Numbered from the stretch's first letter, positions 26,619 to 36,740 are shown. The stretch is DNA of 64,000 bases from Rubritalea squalenifaciens DSM 18772 (GCF_900141815.1 NZ_FQYR01000002.1:1093091-1157090), one strand, 5' to 3'. Notes: generated by a model not told the origin, from the sequence alone. Numbers and translations are program-made.

Positions 26619-28751
26619 TTACCACTTGATTTTGTTGCGTACTCGGATGCGCAGCCAGACGGAGAAGCCGGCAAGTGACATCACGATGATCATGAAGACG
26701 AGTACGGCACCGTACTGCATCGGCTGTGTGTATTCAGATTGTGGGATTCTGCCGGCTACCGTGTAGATGTGGTATGGCAGAGCTTGCACCGATTGCTGGA
26801 GGAAATCAATGAAACGATCAAAGCCCAGCGAGTGGATGCCTTGCCAAGGAAGATCTGAGCGTTCAGCGACGGCTGCCGTGAACATGATAGGAGCTGTCTC
26901 GCCAGCTACACGCGTAATTCCCAAGACAGATGCTGTAAGAATCCCTGGGAAGGCGTATGGAAGAACTGCTGTGCGGATGGATTGCCACTTGGAGGCACCC
27001 AGTGCCAGCGAGGCTTCACGGAATCCCTGCGGGACGGCGCGGAGTGACTCTTCACAGGAGGTGATGATCACCGGAAGAATCATGATAGCGAGTGTGAATC
27101 CACCTGCCAGCATGCAGGTGCCCCAGCCCTGGAAGGAGAGGTAGTACCAGCCGTCATAGAAACGCGTGTCGCCAGCAGTGGCGGTGAGTTCACGAAGTTC
27201 GGAGATGGAGGCTTTGTCTTCGGCGATGTAAATTTTCTCCTGCTCGACAACACGCAGGTTAGGCTCGGAAGCGACAGGTGCGATTGGTACGATGAATTTA
27301 CTCTCAGCACTTGGTGTGCTGGTGAGAGCCGGGGCGATCATGACAAAGAGACCAAGACCGAAAAGACCAAACACGATGGAGGGGACACCTGCGAGGTTGA
27401 GCATCGCCAGACGGATAGTCTTAATGAAGCGTCCCTGTGCTGCGTATTCCGTGAGGAACACGGCGGAGGCGATACCCGTGGTAAGAGCAATGGCCATGCA
27501 GATGATGACCAAGATAGCTGTACCTATGATCGGGCCCAGTACACCACCGCCCGAGTAGGAGTGGGTGTGCTCAGATGAGGTCTTGAAATTGTTTGTTCCC
27601 TCGTTGGCAGCTTTGATCTGCTCATAGTCTTCAGCATTGAGAAGAACTTCGGAGTCTTTCTTCAAGGTGAAGCTGACGAATGGTTCAGACTCTACAGCTG
27701 GTGTAGCGTTGTCTACTTTGATGCCAGGGTTTGCTGCGATCAGGGTCTCATACTCTGAAGCAGATGTGGTCAGGTTGATGGCTTTGCCGAGATTGACTAC
27801 GATAGATCCCTTGGCTGTATTGTGTTTCGTTGGTACACCCATGTTGGCTAGAATCGCCAGTACCTTGTCATTGGTTTGGTAGGTGCCAGCAGGAATGGTG
27901 AAGTCGTAGAAATTTTTGACCACCGGGATGTCCTTTTGATCCTCTAGTGGCAGTGTGCCGCTCTCGTCCTCGTCAAAAGCTGTAAAGAATGTGCCTCCAT
28001 CTACGGTGATGGTCTGAGTCTCAGGGATGATACATGGGAATTCATTACCCGCATCATCATCAGCGAAGGTCTGCTTCATTTTGAAGATGAGAGGCGTGTT
28101 TACCAAGGCGTCGTGAGTACCCTTGCCTATCATGTATTCACCTTTGGCGATGGTGACCTCGAAGTCGCTGAGTTTGGATTCTCTGGATTTTACGTCTGCA
28201 GGAATCAAATTCGGGGCTAGCTCTTTGACTGTTTTGTAAGCGTCCTCAGTGAGGGTAATCGCTTTGTCCTGCTGCAGGGTGAATGCGACAGGGGCTTCAA
28301 GGGTGCGCTCATCATAGCGGAGGTAGAAGTTGTCGTTCTGCTGCTCCAGGTCCTTCAGGTATCCCTCGCCGATGATAGAGTCTGGGAGGAGATCAAAGTT
28401 GATCATCTTATAGGACTTGTCAAAGGTTCGTACATTGGCGATCGGCAGTCTGTCGTCGCCATTGCTGCTGAGCATGGAATCAAAGTTCTTAGCAGGCACT
28501 TCAATGCCATCAGCTTGTTCTACTTCCAGAACGCTCAACGTTTGAGGTTTCTCTGTCAGGAAGCTTAGGCCTTTCTCCGCGAGGACGGGGGCGCCTTTCC
28601 AGATGATATTGCCAAAGATAACGAAAGCGCAGAAGAGGACGGTATAGGTGAAAATCATGAAGGTGATTGTCACCAGTTTCTCTTTGCCTTTCCGTCTGTC
28701 TTGGGTCTTGCAGAACGGGTTGACCGCAGGTTGATGTGTGTGTGAAGACAT
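26619..28751 (-). CDS. pstA: Phosphate ABC transporter permease PstA with large insertion
   Basis: A 710-aa protein, more than twice the usual PstA length. The first transmembrane helix (residues about 27-53, [18 protein letters not shown]) is followed by some 340 extra, mostly polar residues, then a standard PstA permease: [39 protein letters not shown], and an EAA loop [27 protein letters not shown] second polar insertion sits between permease helices ([18 protein letters not shown]). The insert should lie in the periplasm next to PstS. The reading frame is intact throughout, so this is real architecture rather than assembly error. Fourth in order is pstB, two bases away. Confidence 0.93.
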   Translation of the reverse strand: MSSHTHQPAVNPFCKTQDRRKGKEKLVTITFMIFTYTVLFCAFVIFGNIIWKGAPVLAEKGLSFLTEKPQTLSVLEVEQADGIEVPAKNFDSMLSSNGDDRLPIANVRTFDKSYKMINFDLLPDSIIGEGYLKDLEQQNDNFYLRYDERTLEAPVAFTLQQDKAITLTEDAYKTVKELAPNLIPADVKSRESKLSDFEVTIAKGEYMIGKGTHDALVNTPLIFKMKQTFADDDAGNEFPCIIPETQTITVDGGTFFTAFDEDESGTLPLEDQKDIPVVKNFYDFTIPAGTYQTNDKVLAILANMGVPTKHNTAKGSIVVNLGKAINLTTSASEYETLIAANPGIKVDNATPAVESEPFVSFTLKKDSEVLLNAEDYEQIKAANEGTNNFKTSSEHTHSYSGGGVLGPIIGTAILVIICMAIALTTGIASAVFLTEYAAQGRFIKTIRLAMLNLAGVPSIVFGLFGLGLFVMIAPALTSTPSAESKFIVPIAPVASEPNLRVVEQEKIYIAEDKASISELRELTATAGDTRFYDGWYYLSFQGWGTCMLAGGFTLAIMILPVIITSCEESLRAVPQGFREASLALGASKWQSIRTAVLPYAFPGILTASVLGITRVAGETAPIMFTAAVAERSDLPWQGIHSLGFDRFIDFLQQSVQALPYHIYTVAGRIPQSEYTQPMQYGAVLVFMIIVMSLAGFSVWLRIRVRNKIKW

Positions 28752-28790
28752 GATGTCGAGAGTGTTCGGGAGATTCTAGACGTGTGAAAC

Positions 28791-30761
28791 TTAGTGTTTG
28801 CTGAACTTGCGGAGAATGGTCTGAGCAATGTAGTTCAGGCTGAGAGCGATAACGAATAGGACGAGGCCAACCATGAAGAGGGCCCCCCAGTGGAGAGATC
28901 CTTCATCCACTTCACCAATTTCCTGAGCCAGGATACCAGTCATGGAGTGTGCAGGGTCGGTAATGGATTCCGGGATGGCAATACGGCCACCCATGACAAG
29001 CAGTACCACCATGGTTTCACCAATGATACGGCCGAAACCGAGTAGAACAGCTGCGATGATGCCAGACGAGGCACTTGGGATGATCACTTTGAGCACGGTC
29101 TGGATTCGAGTGGCACCGAGAGCAAGTGAGGCTTCCTTGTAGGATTTTGGCACGTTATTGAGGGCGTCCTCAGCGAGCGTGAAAATGGTCGGCACGGACA
29201 TCAGAGCCAGCAGGATGCCAGCGTTGAGAATGGTCAGGCGGTTTTCTACCGGTAGGCCAGGGATCCAGGATATGATTGGATACTGTGTGTTCTCGACCAA
29301 GAAATTACCGAGAACCACCACACCGAAGAAGGCGAGAACGATGGAAGGAATCGCGCCGATGAACTCAATCACTGGCTTGATGAATTTTTGCTCAAAGGGG
29401 GACGCCAAGCGGTTGACGTAGATGGCTCCACCTACAGAGAAGGGAACGGCAATCACTACCGCGACAAGGGCTACGCAAACTGAGCCTGCGAGCAGCGGGA
29501 TGATTCCGTAGAAGTCCTGCCAGGAGGAGTTGGTAACCCATTTGGTGCCGAAGAAGAATCCAGTTACCGCCTGGGACATGGGCATGTGCGCGGTGTGGTC
29601 CCATTCCTCCATACGCTTTCTTTTCTCGTCAAAGAGTTCGAAGATTGATTCTTCTAGCTCGTGGATCTTGTTGATGCGGCGGCGGGCGAGTTTTCCTTCA
29701 AATTTGTCTGCACTGGGCACCTTGGCGAGGCCTTCTTTGGTCTTTTCCGTGAGTTTGGCGAGGACTTCCTGGTGCTTGTCTAAGCTGTTGTAGAGTGGTT
29801 CATTGAGCTTGGAGTAGTCCGGTTCAATGGTGAGAACACGCTCAGCTTCAATAAGCTTACGTTTTCTGGTTTCTTCGTCGCGCGCGAGTTCAGCTGCTTT
29901 AAGTAGGGCTTCTTTACGTGCGCCTGCAGAGGAATACGTGAGAGCCTGACTCTTGTTGCTACCGGCTATCTTGCGGATTTCATCGACGAACTTGGAAAAC
30001 TCTGATTGAGGCTCCTGGAAAAGTTTGCGTGCTTCGGCGAGGTCCTGGATGAAAGGGAGGGCGTCGATCTCAGCCTTTGCCTTGGCTTCACTGTCTTTGA
30101 TCGATTTCTGGAATTCAGTGTCTTCCCCTGTGATGATGTTCTCAACGACAGATTGGCGAATGGACTCGAGGTATTTCTTATCGGTGACCCAGGTTTTGTC
30201 GGTCAGGTCACTGTAGTCGAGATCTGAAATGACTTTGGTGGCTTCAGCGCGCAGGGCCTCTCGGGCAGCAGCTAGGCTTTTTTCAGCTTCCTTGATGCGG
30301 TCAGGTTTTGGCGGGTCTTCCTCACGGAGGTCATTGAATCTGGATTCGGATCTCTTAAGTTCTTTACGTTCCGAGGAAATCTCCTTGAGGACTTGTGATT
30401 TGAAGGTGGCGTGTACTTGCGTCACGAAATAGAGGGCGCCTAGGCGATCCATGATCTCATACTCGCGTGCCTGGATGGCTAGGGAACTGAGTTCTTTTTG
30501 AGCCGTGATCTGCTCGGATGCGTAGTCTGTGAATTCCTGGCCAGACTGGCGGTAGAGGGTGAGACTCTTACGATAGTCCGGGAAGAAGGACCATGCGTGA
30601 TAGATGAGGAAAAAAATGATAAGGCTGATGACAATAATGGCCATCGTGGCGTTGCCGCCGAAAAAATATTTGATCGCTTCCTGTTTGCCGATGCCGAGTA
30701 CCTTGAATCCGGATTTTTTGTGGAAAGGATTCTTATCTTTGGCTGTCTTCGAGGATTTCAT
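28791..30761 (-). CDS. pstC: Phosphate ABC transporter permease PstC with coiled-coil insertion
   Basis: From ATG 30761 (MKSSKTAKDKNPFHKK) the product is 656 aa, about twice the normal length. After the first membrane helix (TMAIIVISLIIFFLIYHAW) come over 300 charged residues rich in Lys/Glu/Ala with heptad character (SEAKAKAEIDAL, AEKSLAAAREALRAEATK), then a normal PstC permease: IPLLAGSVCVALVAVVIAVP, FIGAIPSIVLAFFGVVVLG and the EAA loop [20 protein letters not shown]. The insert is probably a periplasmic coiled-coil stalk, matching the extra region of PstA. The longer reading from 30836 has no start context. Confidence 0.93.
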   Translation of the reverse strand: MKSSKTAKDKNPFHKKSGFKVLGIGKQEAIKYFFGGNATMAIIVISLIIFFLIYHAWSFFPDYRKSLTLYRQSGQEFTDYASEQITAQKELSSLAIQAREYEIMDRLGALYFVTQVHATFKSQVLKEISSERKELKRSESRFNDLREEDPPKPDRIKEAEKSLAAAREALRAEATKVISDLDYSDLTDKTWVTDKKYLESIRQSVVENIITGEDTEFQKSIKDSEAKAKAEIDALPFIQDLAEARKLFQEPQSEFSKFVDEIRKIAGSNKSQALTYSSAGARKEALLKAAELARDEETRKRKLIEAERVLTIEPDYSKLNEPLYNSLDKHQEVLAKLTEKTKEGLAKVPSADKFEGKLARRRINKIHELEESIFELFDEKRKRMEEWDHTAHMPMSQAVTGFFFGTKWVTNSSWQDFYGIIPLLAGSVCVALVAVVIAVPFSVGGAIYVNRLASPFEQKFIKPVIEFIGAIPSIVLAFFGVVVLGNFLVENTQYPIISWIPGLPVENRLTILNAGILLALMSVPTIFTLAEDALNNVPKSYKEASLALGATRIQTVLKVIIPSASSGIIAAVLLGFGRIIGETMVVLLVMGGRIAIPESITDPAHSMTGILAQEIGEVDEGSLHWGALFMVGLVLFVIALSLNYIAQTILRKFSKH

Positions 30762-30822
30762 ATCAGGGAAAGCGAGTTCAGATAGTTCTGTGTAGCGTGT
30801 TGAAGCGCAAGTGCCTTCATGG

Positions 30823-30859
30823 AAAAAGCACCGCACAATTCGGTCATGTGCGGTGCTTT
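30823..30859 (-). terminator. Intercistronic terminator/attenuator between pstS and pstC
   Basis: Perfect 13-base stem (AAAGCACCGCACA / TGTGCGGTGCTTT, 30825-30837 and 30847-30859), nine-base loop and a T tract on the minus strand. It lies inside the pst operon, so it should reduce transcription into the permease genes and allow excess PstS, a common solution for binding-protein transporters. Confidence 0.85.
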
Positions 30860-30903
30860 AGATGTTATTTGTTACTGAGTAAAGCAGAAGTACTAATCGC
30901 TAC

Positions 30904-31725
30904 TTACTTCTTTGGTGCGCCGATGAAGCCAACTTTTTCGATGATCTTAGCAGCTTCTTCAGTACCAGTTGCCCAGTCGATGAACTTCTTCACTTCACCA
31001 GCTGGCTGACCAACAGTGTAGTAGTAGAGGTTACGGGAAAGTGCGTACTCGTCAGCTTTCTCAGGAGTAGGAAGAACACCGTCAACAGCTGCAGGAGCGA
31101 TACCGTCGCGGCCGACGTATGCAAGACCAACATAACCGATGCCGTTTACGTCCTTAGCAACTTCAGCAGCGATCTGCTCGTTACCAGCCATCTTCTGGCT
31201 GTTCTTGCCGTAGTCCTTCTTGTTCATAGCAAGCTTCTGGAAAGTCTTGTAGGTACCGGAGGAAGTGTTACGGGTGTAAACTTTGATTTCACCAGCCTTA
31301 CCGCCAACTTCGGACCAGTCAGTGATGGTGCCTGTGAAGATGCCAGCAACCTGGTCTTTAGTGAGTTTCTTAACGCCGTTGGCTTCGTTTACGATGACAG
31401 CAATCATGTCAACGCCTGCAACGTGCTCAACGAGTTCCTTACCAGCGGAAGCGAACTTGTTCTTCTCGGAAGCCTTAACGGAGCGGGAAGACATACCGAA
31501 GTCAGCTGTACCTGCGAGGAGGTTTGTGAAGCATGTGGAAGAACCTTCAGCTGCGATTTCGAAGCTTACGTTGTTGCCAGCTGCTTTGTAGGCTTCAGCG
31601 AGCTGAGGAACCATTTTAGCACCGAGGGTGTCGGAACCTTTAACGGTGAGTTTGGTCTGAGCTGTAGCGCTAGCTGCGAGAACGAGGCCTGCTGCAAGAG
31701 CGGAGGTAATTGCTTTGAATTTCAT
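30904..31725 (-). CDS. pstS: Phosphate-binding periplasmic protein PstS
   Basis: A 273-aa protein with a clean signal peptide (ITSALAAGLVLAASATAQ), then the PstS/SphX pattern: LTVKGSDTLGAKMVPQLAE, phosphate-loop residues in AEGSSTCFTNLLAGTADFGM, IVNEANGVKKLTKDQVAGIFTG and YTRNTSSGTYKTFQ. It captures phosphate for the PstCAB channel. No lipobox, so it is soluble in the periplasm. First gene of the pst operon. Codon use is strongly biased to a narrow set, as expected for a highly expressed gene. Confidence 0.96.
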   Translation of the reverse strand: MKFKAITSALAAGLVLAASATAQTKLTVKGSDTLGAKMVPQLAEAYKAAGNNVSFEIAAEGSSTCFTNLLAGTADFGMSSRSVKASEKNKFASAGKELVEHVAGVDMIAVIVNEANGVKKLTKDQVAGIFTGTITDWSEVGGKAGEIKVYTRNTSSGTYKTFQKLAMNKKDYGKNSQKMAGNEQIAAEVAKDVNGIGYVGLAYVGRDGIAPAAVDGVLPTPEKADEYALSRNLYYYTVGQPAGEVKKFIDWATGTEEAAKIIEKVGFIGAPKK

Positions 31726-31833
31726 GGTAGAATTGGTTGTTTGTTATCTGGGGTCCCCGGTGGAGACATGCGCAAGATGCTTCCGCTGTTGTAGATTGGC
31801 AAATGGTGCAGGGAAACGAAGTTGTCACATTTC

Positions 31834-31862
31834 GTAAACGGCTAATATAGAGTGTGTAAACG
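31834..31862 (-). promoter_or_regulatory. Possible PhoB-type direct repeat upstream of pstS
   Basis: On the minus strand CGTTTAC occurs twice with starts 22 bases apart, about 110-135 bases before the pstS ATG. Pho boxes are built of 11-base repeats, so a 22-base period is suggestive. The heptamer does not match the enterobacterial CTGTCAT consensus. Confidence 0.3.
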
Positions 31863-31932
31863 TGTTTTTCGAGTATGGGTTTTTTAATTAAGAAATATTA
31901 AATATATGCATCCTAGATAGAGGGATAAACGC

Positions 31933-31966
31933 AAAAATGCCCGTCAGCTCAAGAACTGCGGGCATT
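31933..31966 (-). terminator. Terminator of the BNR_4 gene
   Basis: Stem AATGCCCG / CGGGCATT (31936-31943, 31959-31966) followed by T on the minus strand. It lies downstream of the stop at 31997 and would also insulate pstS. Confidence 0.8.
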
Positions 31967-31996
31967 ATGAGAGGGGGGGACAAAAACTAGTTTCAA

Positions 31997-33412
31997 CTAG
32001 CGGGGCTCACTCAGGTGACAAATATTGAGCCGGTAGTCAGTGAAGGTGGTCATATCGCCGCGAGCCCAGAGTATATGGCGTTTGCCTCCCGGGTTGGATG
32101 GGATGAGGGGGCGGAGGTTGTCTGTATCGGAATTCCGGGTGATGGCTTCCCATTTCCAGGATTTTCCTTGGTCAGAAGTTTTTCCTCTGAAGAGCTCCCA
32201 GTGCCGCTTTTGGTCTTTGGATGAAATCAAGGCTTTGCCTGTAGCCGGATGGGCGTTGGTAGAGATGATGACGGTATCCGGGTCTTGTGGGTCCAGGGCT
32301 ACCAGCCCCGTGTAGTCACTTTCCTTGGTGTAAAGCTTGGTGCCAGCGAATGCCATCTGGTGCACATTCCATTGTTTGCCATCATAGCGCGCATAATAAT
32401 AGCGGTGGTCATTACCATATTGGTCGAGGCGCTGGCCTCTTCCTTTGGCGCCGTCCAGCTGAACCGAGAATACGGTGTAAGGGTGCTCGTTTTCATCGAG
32501 TTCGATGTCCACGGTCCAGGCTACCTTTTCTGGTCCACCTTCGAATACCCGGGTGAAGGAGGTGGGCTTGAGTTCACTGTCGCCACTTAATCCAGGACTG
32601 CCAACGACTTCGCCAGCTGAGTTGTAGAGCTTTCCTTGCTTGTAGTAGCCGTGATATATGGAGTTGTCGTAAGCGCGTGGATGATCCTCTGTAGTTACGA
32701 AGTGGATCGTATCCTTATTGTTGGAGGTGTAGCGGAGGTAGGGGCGGCATCCGTCCACTCCGGTATAGAGCGGGTTATCCTTCAAGTCGTCTTTTTTCCA
32801 AGAGAACAAGCGCCAGCCGTACTTCCAGGATTTGCCATTGTCGTCTGAAATACTGCAGTTCGGGTTGTAGCCACGGGCCCTGCAGAAATTGTAGATGCGG
32901 CCATTCTCCGCCGAGAGTTGATAAACGTTTGAGTAGGTGTAGGCTGCGCCGTGGTTGAGTGATTCTTCTTTCTCCCACGCGGTGATGTCATGGGGATTGC
33001 TTGTGATCCGCCATCTTTGCAGGGTGTCTTGACCGTGCTTGCCATAGACGGCGAGTATGCGTTCGTCCGGTCGCTCCAGTAGTCCGGCGACGTCGTGATC
33101 GTCGCGGTGAAACTTATCGTGCAGCTCAAAATGCTTCAGATTGCCTGTCTCAGGATTCCAGGAGCTTATCCACAGGTCACCGGCATCTGTGCCGCCAAAG
33201 GTGTCACCGGCAATGGTGGTGAAAAGAATTTGGCCGTCCTGAGTCACGATAGCCCGTGGGCCTTGATACCAGCACCAGCCTCCATTGACTTTGATTTCGT
33301 GGGCTCCCTCCACCTCTGTCAGTGGGCGGGCGGAGTCAGCGTGGGAGCTTAAACTGGCAGTCAGGCAAAGACCACCAATAATCATTGTTTGAGAGAGCAT
33401 CGTGATTTTCAT
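31997..33412 (-). CDS. Secreted BNR_4 family protein, possible polysaccharide lyase
   Basis: A 471-aa protein with a signal peptide (MIIGGLCLTASLSSHA) and a beta-propeller pattern: GGWCWYQGPRAIV, ISDDNGKSWKYGWRLFSW, CRPYLRYTSNNKDTIHFVTTEDHPR, NSIYHGYYKQGKLYNSAGE, and SSKDQKRHWELFRGKTSDQGKSW with Asp-box-like turns. This matches BNR_4 repeat proteins, a group that includes ulvan lyases of families PL24/PL25. A role in degrading algal polysaccharide is therefore plausible, especially with sulfatases elsewhere in the window, but the catalytic residues cannot be verified by eye. It stands alone with its own terminator. Confidence 0.83.
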   Translation of the reverse strand: MKITMLSQTMIIGGLCLTASLSSHADSARPLTEVEGAHEIKVNGGWCWYQGPRAIVTQDGQILFTTIAGDTFGGTDAGDLWISSWNPETGNLKHFELHDKFHRDDHDVAGLLERPDERILAVYGKHGQDTLQRWRITSNPHDITAWEKEESLNHGAAYTYSNVYQLSAENGRIYNFCRARGYNPNCSISDDNGKSWKYGWRLFSWKKDDLKDNPLYTGVDGCRPYLRYTSNNKDTIHFVTTEDHPRAYDNSIYHGYYKQGKLYNSAGEVVGSPGLSGDSELKPTSFTRVFEGGPEKVAWTVDIELDENEHPYTVFSVQLDGAKGRGQRLDQYGNDHRYYYARYDGKQWNVHQMAFAGTKLYTKESDYTGLVALDPQDPDTVIISTNAHPATGKALISSKDQKRHWELFRGKTSDQGKSWKWEAITRNSDTDNLRPLIPSNPGGKRHILWARGDMTTFTDYRLNICHLSEPR

Positions 33413-33542
33413 AGTTTACTGAATAACATACTTCGGCCAAGGAGCTGACCTTTTGCCATAGTACGAAATTCTATCATACAAATTTCCACCTGTGCGTAAT
33501 TTGGTCAAGACAACCAAGATCTGCAGATGAAGACTGGAATCT

Positions 33543-36500
33543 CTAGATCAACTTGAGCATGGAGAGGGCTTCATCGAGCTTTTTGCCGGGGTGGGACTCG
33601 GTGAGGCGTGGGAAGCGTTTGCCCTCCAGCATGATGTAGTTGCCATTGCGGGTGAGCATGAGGCGCTGACCTTGGATTTCCACGCTGGTAATGAAGGCGT
33701 TTGCTGCGGCAATTTTGAGGGAAGTCGCGGTCAGTAGGTTTTTGACAGGGACTGGATGACGGCCGAACTGGTCCTGCCAGCTGTTGGCAATGATCTTGAG
33801 TTCCTTCTCGCTGACGGTTTCGGCCAGTTGTTTGTATGCCCGTATGCGCATGGATGGCTCGGTCATGTAGTTGGCCGGAATGAATGCTGGAAGATTGGTG
33901 TCCGGGTTTGCCTGGCTGTATTCCGTTTCGTTGAAGGTCAGGAAGTCTGCACGCAGGGTGACGTCGATACGTGCTTGGACTGTGTTCCCCTTGAGGCGGT
34001 CGATCGATTGTCTCAGTAGCTGGCAATAGAGGTCAAAGCCGATGGCAGCGATGTGTCCGGATTGTTTTGTTCCTAACAGGTTTCCTGCGCCGCGGATTTC
34101 GAGGTCGCGCATGGCGATTTTAAAGCCAGATCCTAGAGCTGTGTATTGCTTGATAGCATTGATGCGTTTGCGAGCATCACCACCGATGAGTTCACCAGGT
34201 AGTAGTAGGATTGCGTAGGCTTTATCTCCTGCTCGGCCAACTCTACCACGTAACTGATAGAGATCGGACAGGCCGAAGCGGTCTGCACGGTCGATGATGA
34301 TGGTATTGGCATTCGGGATGTCGATGCCTGATTCGATGATGGTGGTGGCTAACAGAATGTCTGCATCCCCATTGACGAAGGTGCGCATGACGACTTCGAG
34401 TTCATCTTTATCCATTTGACCGTGGCCGACGACGATGCGAGCGTCCGGCACGAGGTCTAACAGCTTCTTCTTCATCAGGTCGATTGTCTTGACCCTGTTG
34501 TGAAGGAAGAAGATTTGTCCACCGCGTTTCATCTCGCGTTCAATGGCTGCGCGGATGATGCGTTCATCGTAGGAGCAGATGGATGTCTGCACAGGGACTT
34601 TATTAGGGGGAGGTGTGTCGATGGTGGACATGTCCCTGGCGCCCATGAGTGAGAGATAGAGAGTACGCGGGATTGGAGTCGCTGAGAGGGTAAGCATATC
34701 AATGCCGTGCATACGCTCTTTGAATTTTTCTTTATGTCGAACTCCGAAGCGTTGCTCTTCGTCCACGATGGCGAGACCGAGGTTTTTGAAGACGACATCG
34801 TCGGAAACGAGTCGGTGTGTGCCGATCACCATGTCGACCGAGCCATTCGCGAGTCCTTTGAGGGTCTCGCGGATTTCTGCAGGCTTACGAAAGCGGTTCA
34901 GTAGTTCGACCCGAATCGGGTAGTCGGACATACGCTCGCGGAAGTTGCGCCAGTGCTGCTCCGCCAGAACAGTGGTGGGTACCATGAGGGCAGCCTGCTT
35001 GCCGCCGGTGATGCACTTGAAGGCGGCGCGGATAGCAACCTCGGTTTTTCCGAAGCCTACGTCGCCACAGATGAGGCGGTCCATCGGTTTGGCCGCTTCC
35101 ATGTCAGCCTTGGTGTCTTCAATGGCTTCGAGCTGGCCAGGCGTCTCGGTGAAGCGGAAAGAGTTTTCAAATTCCCACATCCACTTGGTATCCGGCGGGT
35201 GACCTGTACCCGGTAGGGCATTGCGCTCAGCCTGGATTTTGAGCAGTTGCGCGGCGTAATCGAGAATGGATTTCTCGGCAGCACGGCGAGACTTGGCCCA
35301 GCGGTTGTCTCCCAACTTGGAGAGATCGGGTGTCTTCCCACCCATGCCCACGTAACGTGACAGAAGGTGGGACTGATCAATGGGGACAGAGAGAATCGCG
35401 CCGTCGCGATACTGGATGTGGATTTCCTCCTCACCGTCTTCATTGGTTTCTATAGATTCGAAGCGGCCGATGCCGTACTCGGAGTGGACCACGAGATCAT
35501 CTTCATTGATGTCCTCTATATTAGTCTGAGCTCTGGCTCGGCGTTGGTGGTCGAGATGTGTGGTGCGGTGGGCACGCTGGGTCTGGTAGCGGCCGAAAAG
35601 TTCCGCGGACGAGAGTACCGCCAGCTTGGCGCAGGGATAGGTGAAGCCCTGAGCGAGATCTCCCTTGCAGGTTTCAATGGAATCAAAAACGCTGGCTCCC
35701 ATGAGTTCGGCGAAGCGTTCCTTTTCCCCGTTGTTGGCGAAGATGAGGTGAATCTGCCAGTCGTCTTTTCTCCATTCGGCGATCTGCTGGTGGAAGCTGT
35801 GACGCTTGGATTCTTGGAGGACGAAGTCACCGGCTTCAAAGGCGCCGAGGGGGCTGCCGTAGAGAGCGTGCGTGAAGTCGGCTTCACCGTCGTTACCGAT
35901 GGGAGCGTCCGGGGAAAGATGGATGTGACTGAGCTCGTGGGCGTCTTCCCCCAAGGAAATCACGAGATCATTCTGGTGGATGAAGTCCGCAATGGTAGCC
36001 GAGGTATTTGGATCACTAATCGGTAGTTCGATGCTGTCGAGCTTGCGGCGGGATGTCTGGGTATCCAGATCGAATGCACGGATGGATTCGATCTCTACAT
36101 CGAAGAGTTCAATACGGATGGGGGCAGGGTTCTGCCAGGTGAAGACATCGATGATGCCGCCCCGCTGCGCATACTGACCACGGTTGTGAATCTGGGAGAC
36201 TTTCTCAAAGCCTTGTTCGTCTAGCGTCCCCAAGAAGCGCTCAATGTCGAGTGACTGGCCGACACTTAGGATAGCTCGTGTTGCTTTCAGGTCTTTCTCA
36301 GACGGTGCGGCTTCCTCAAGCATTTCCTCGGAAGCGAGAACGATCTCGGCGCGGGTGGGGTCATGGGTGAGGGCATGAAGCTCTGCAAGTCGCTCCGCGA
36401 GACTCTCGGGGTCGGCTATTTCACTCGATTGAATCGAAGTAGAGATTTCGTGGAACAGGTGGGCAGAGACATTCCACAGAGGGACTTCATCGGCGATGCG

Positions 36501-36740
36501 TTCCCGGAGGCGCGGGAGTTCGGTGATTACCCAGACTCTTCTGTTAGGGTGCTTGTCGTTGTAAGCCCGGGCAATGAGGGAAATGGCGAAGGAGGCTGCG
36601 GCATCGGCCACGGGACCGATCGCTTGCTTGGTTCCAGGACGTAGATTTCCCAGCCATGCGTCGGGTGGGCAATGATGCATGGCTTGGCTGATACCAGGTT
36701 CTGGAGCTTTTGAGCGCCTCAAGTTCTTGAGTGGTAGCAC
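33543..36740 (-). CDS. mfd: Transcription-repair coupling factor
   Basis: A 1065-aa superfamily 2 translocase that removes stalled RNA polymerase and recruits UvrA. Seen in order: a UvrB-like N-terminal module (QIHNRGQYAQRGGIIDVF), the RNA polymerase interaction domain (DLVVHSEYGIGRFESIE), Walker A CGDVGFGKTEVAIRAAF, DEEQRFGVRHKEKFK, LSATPIPRTLYLSLMGARD, the helicase C motifs TTIIESGIDIPNANTI and QLRGRVGRAGDKAYA, and a C-terminal TRCF domain. Slightly shorter than the usual 1150 residues, mainly at the N-terminus. Another repair gene, uvrC, lies 8 kb to the right. Confidence 0.97.
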   Translation of the reverse strand: MLPLKNLRRSKAPEPGISQAMHHCPPDAWLGNLRPGTKQAIGPVADAAASFAISLIARAYNDKHPNRRVWVITELPRLRERIADEVPLWNVSAHLFHEISTSIQSSEIADPESLAERLAELHALTHDPTRAEIVLASEEMLEEAAPSEKDLKATRAILSVGQSLDIERFLGTLDEQGFEKVSQIHNRGQYAQRGGIIDVFTWQNPAPIRIELFDVEIESIRAFDLDTQTSRRKLDSIELPISDPNTSATIADFIHQNDLVISLGEDAHELSHIHLSPDAPIGNDGEADFTHALYGSPLGAFEAGDFVLQESKRHSFHQQIAEWRKDDWQIHLIFANNGEKERFAELMGASVFDSIETCKGDLAQGFTYPCAKLAVLSSAELFGRYQTQRAHRTTHLDHQRRARAQTNIEDINEDDLVVHSEYGIGRFESIETNEDGEEEIHIQYRDGAILSVPIDQSHLLSRYVGMGGKTPDLSKLGDNRWAKSRRAAEKSILDYAAQLLKIQAERNALPGTGHPPDTKWMWEFENSFRFTETPGQLEAIEDTKADMEAAKPMDRLICGDVGFGKTEVAIRAAFKCITGGKQAALMVPTTVLAEQHWRNFRERMSDYPIRVELLNRFRKPAEIRETLKGLANGSVDMVIGTHRLVSDDVVFKNLGLAIVDEEQRFGVRHKEKFKERMHGIDMLTLSATPIPRTLYLSLMGARDMSTIDTPPPNKVPVQTSICSYDERIIRAAIEREMKRGGQIFFLHNRVKTIDLMKKKLLDLVPDARIVVGHGQMDKDELEVVMRTFVNGDADILLATTIIESGIDIPNANTIIIDRADRFGLSDLYQLRGRVGRAGDKAYAILLLPGELIGGDARKRINAIKQYTALGSGFKIAMRDLEIRGAGNLLGTKQSGHIAAIGFDLYCQLLRQSIDRLKGNTVQARIDVTLRADFLTFNETEYSQANPDTNLPAFIPANYMTEPSMRIRAYKQLAETVSEKELKIIANSWQDQFGRHPVPVKNLLTATSLKIAAANAFITSVEIQGQRLMLTRNGNYIMLEGKRFPRLTESHPGKKLDEALSMLKLI

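Noticed and set aside
26619..30761. PstA/PstC length as a misassembly or frameshift artefact
   Set aside because: Both frames stay open with normal composition, each insert joins cleanly to the permease, and both subunits show the same kind of insertion.
35367..36026. 219-codon plus-strand ORF inside mfd
   Set aside because: Antisense shadow of a strongly conserved gene; no domain of its own.
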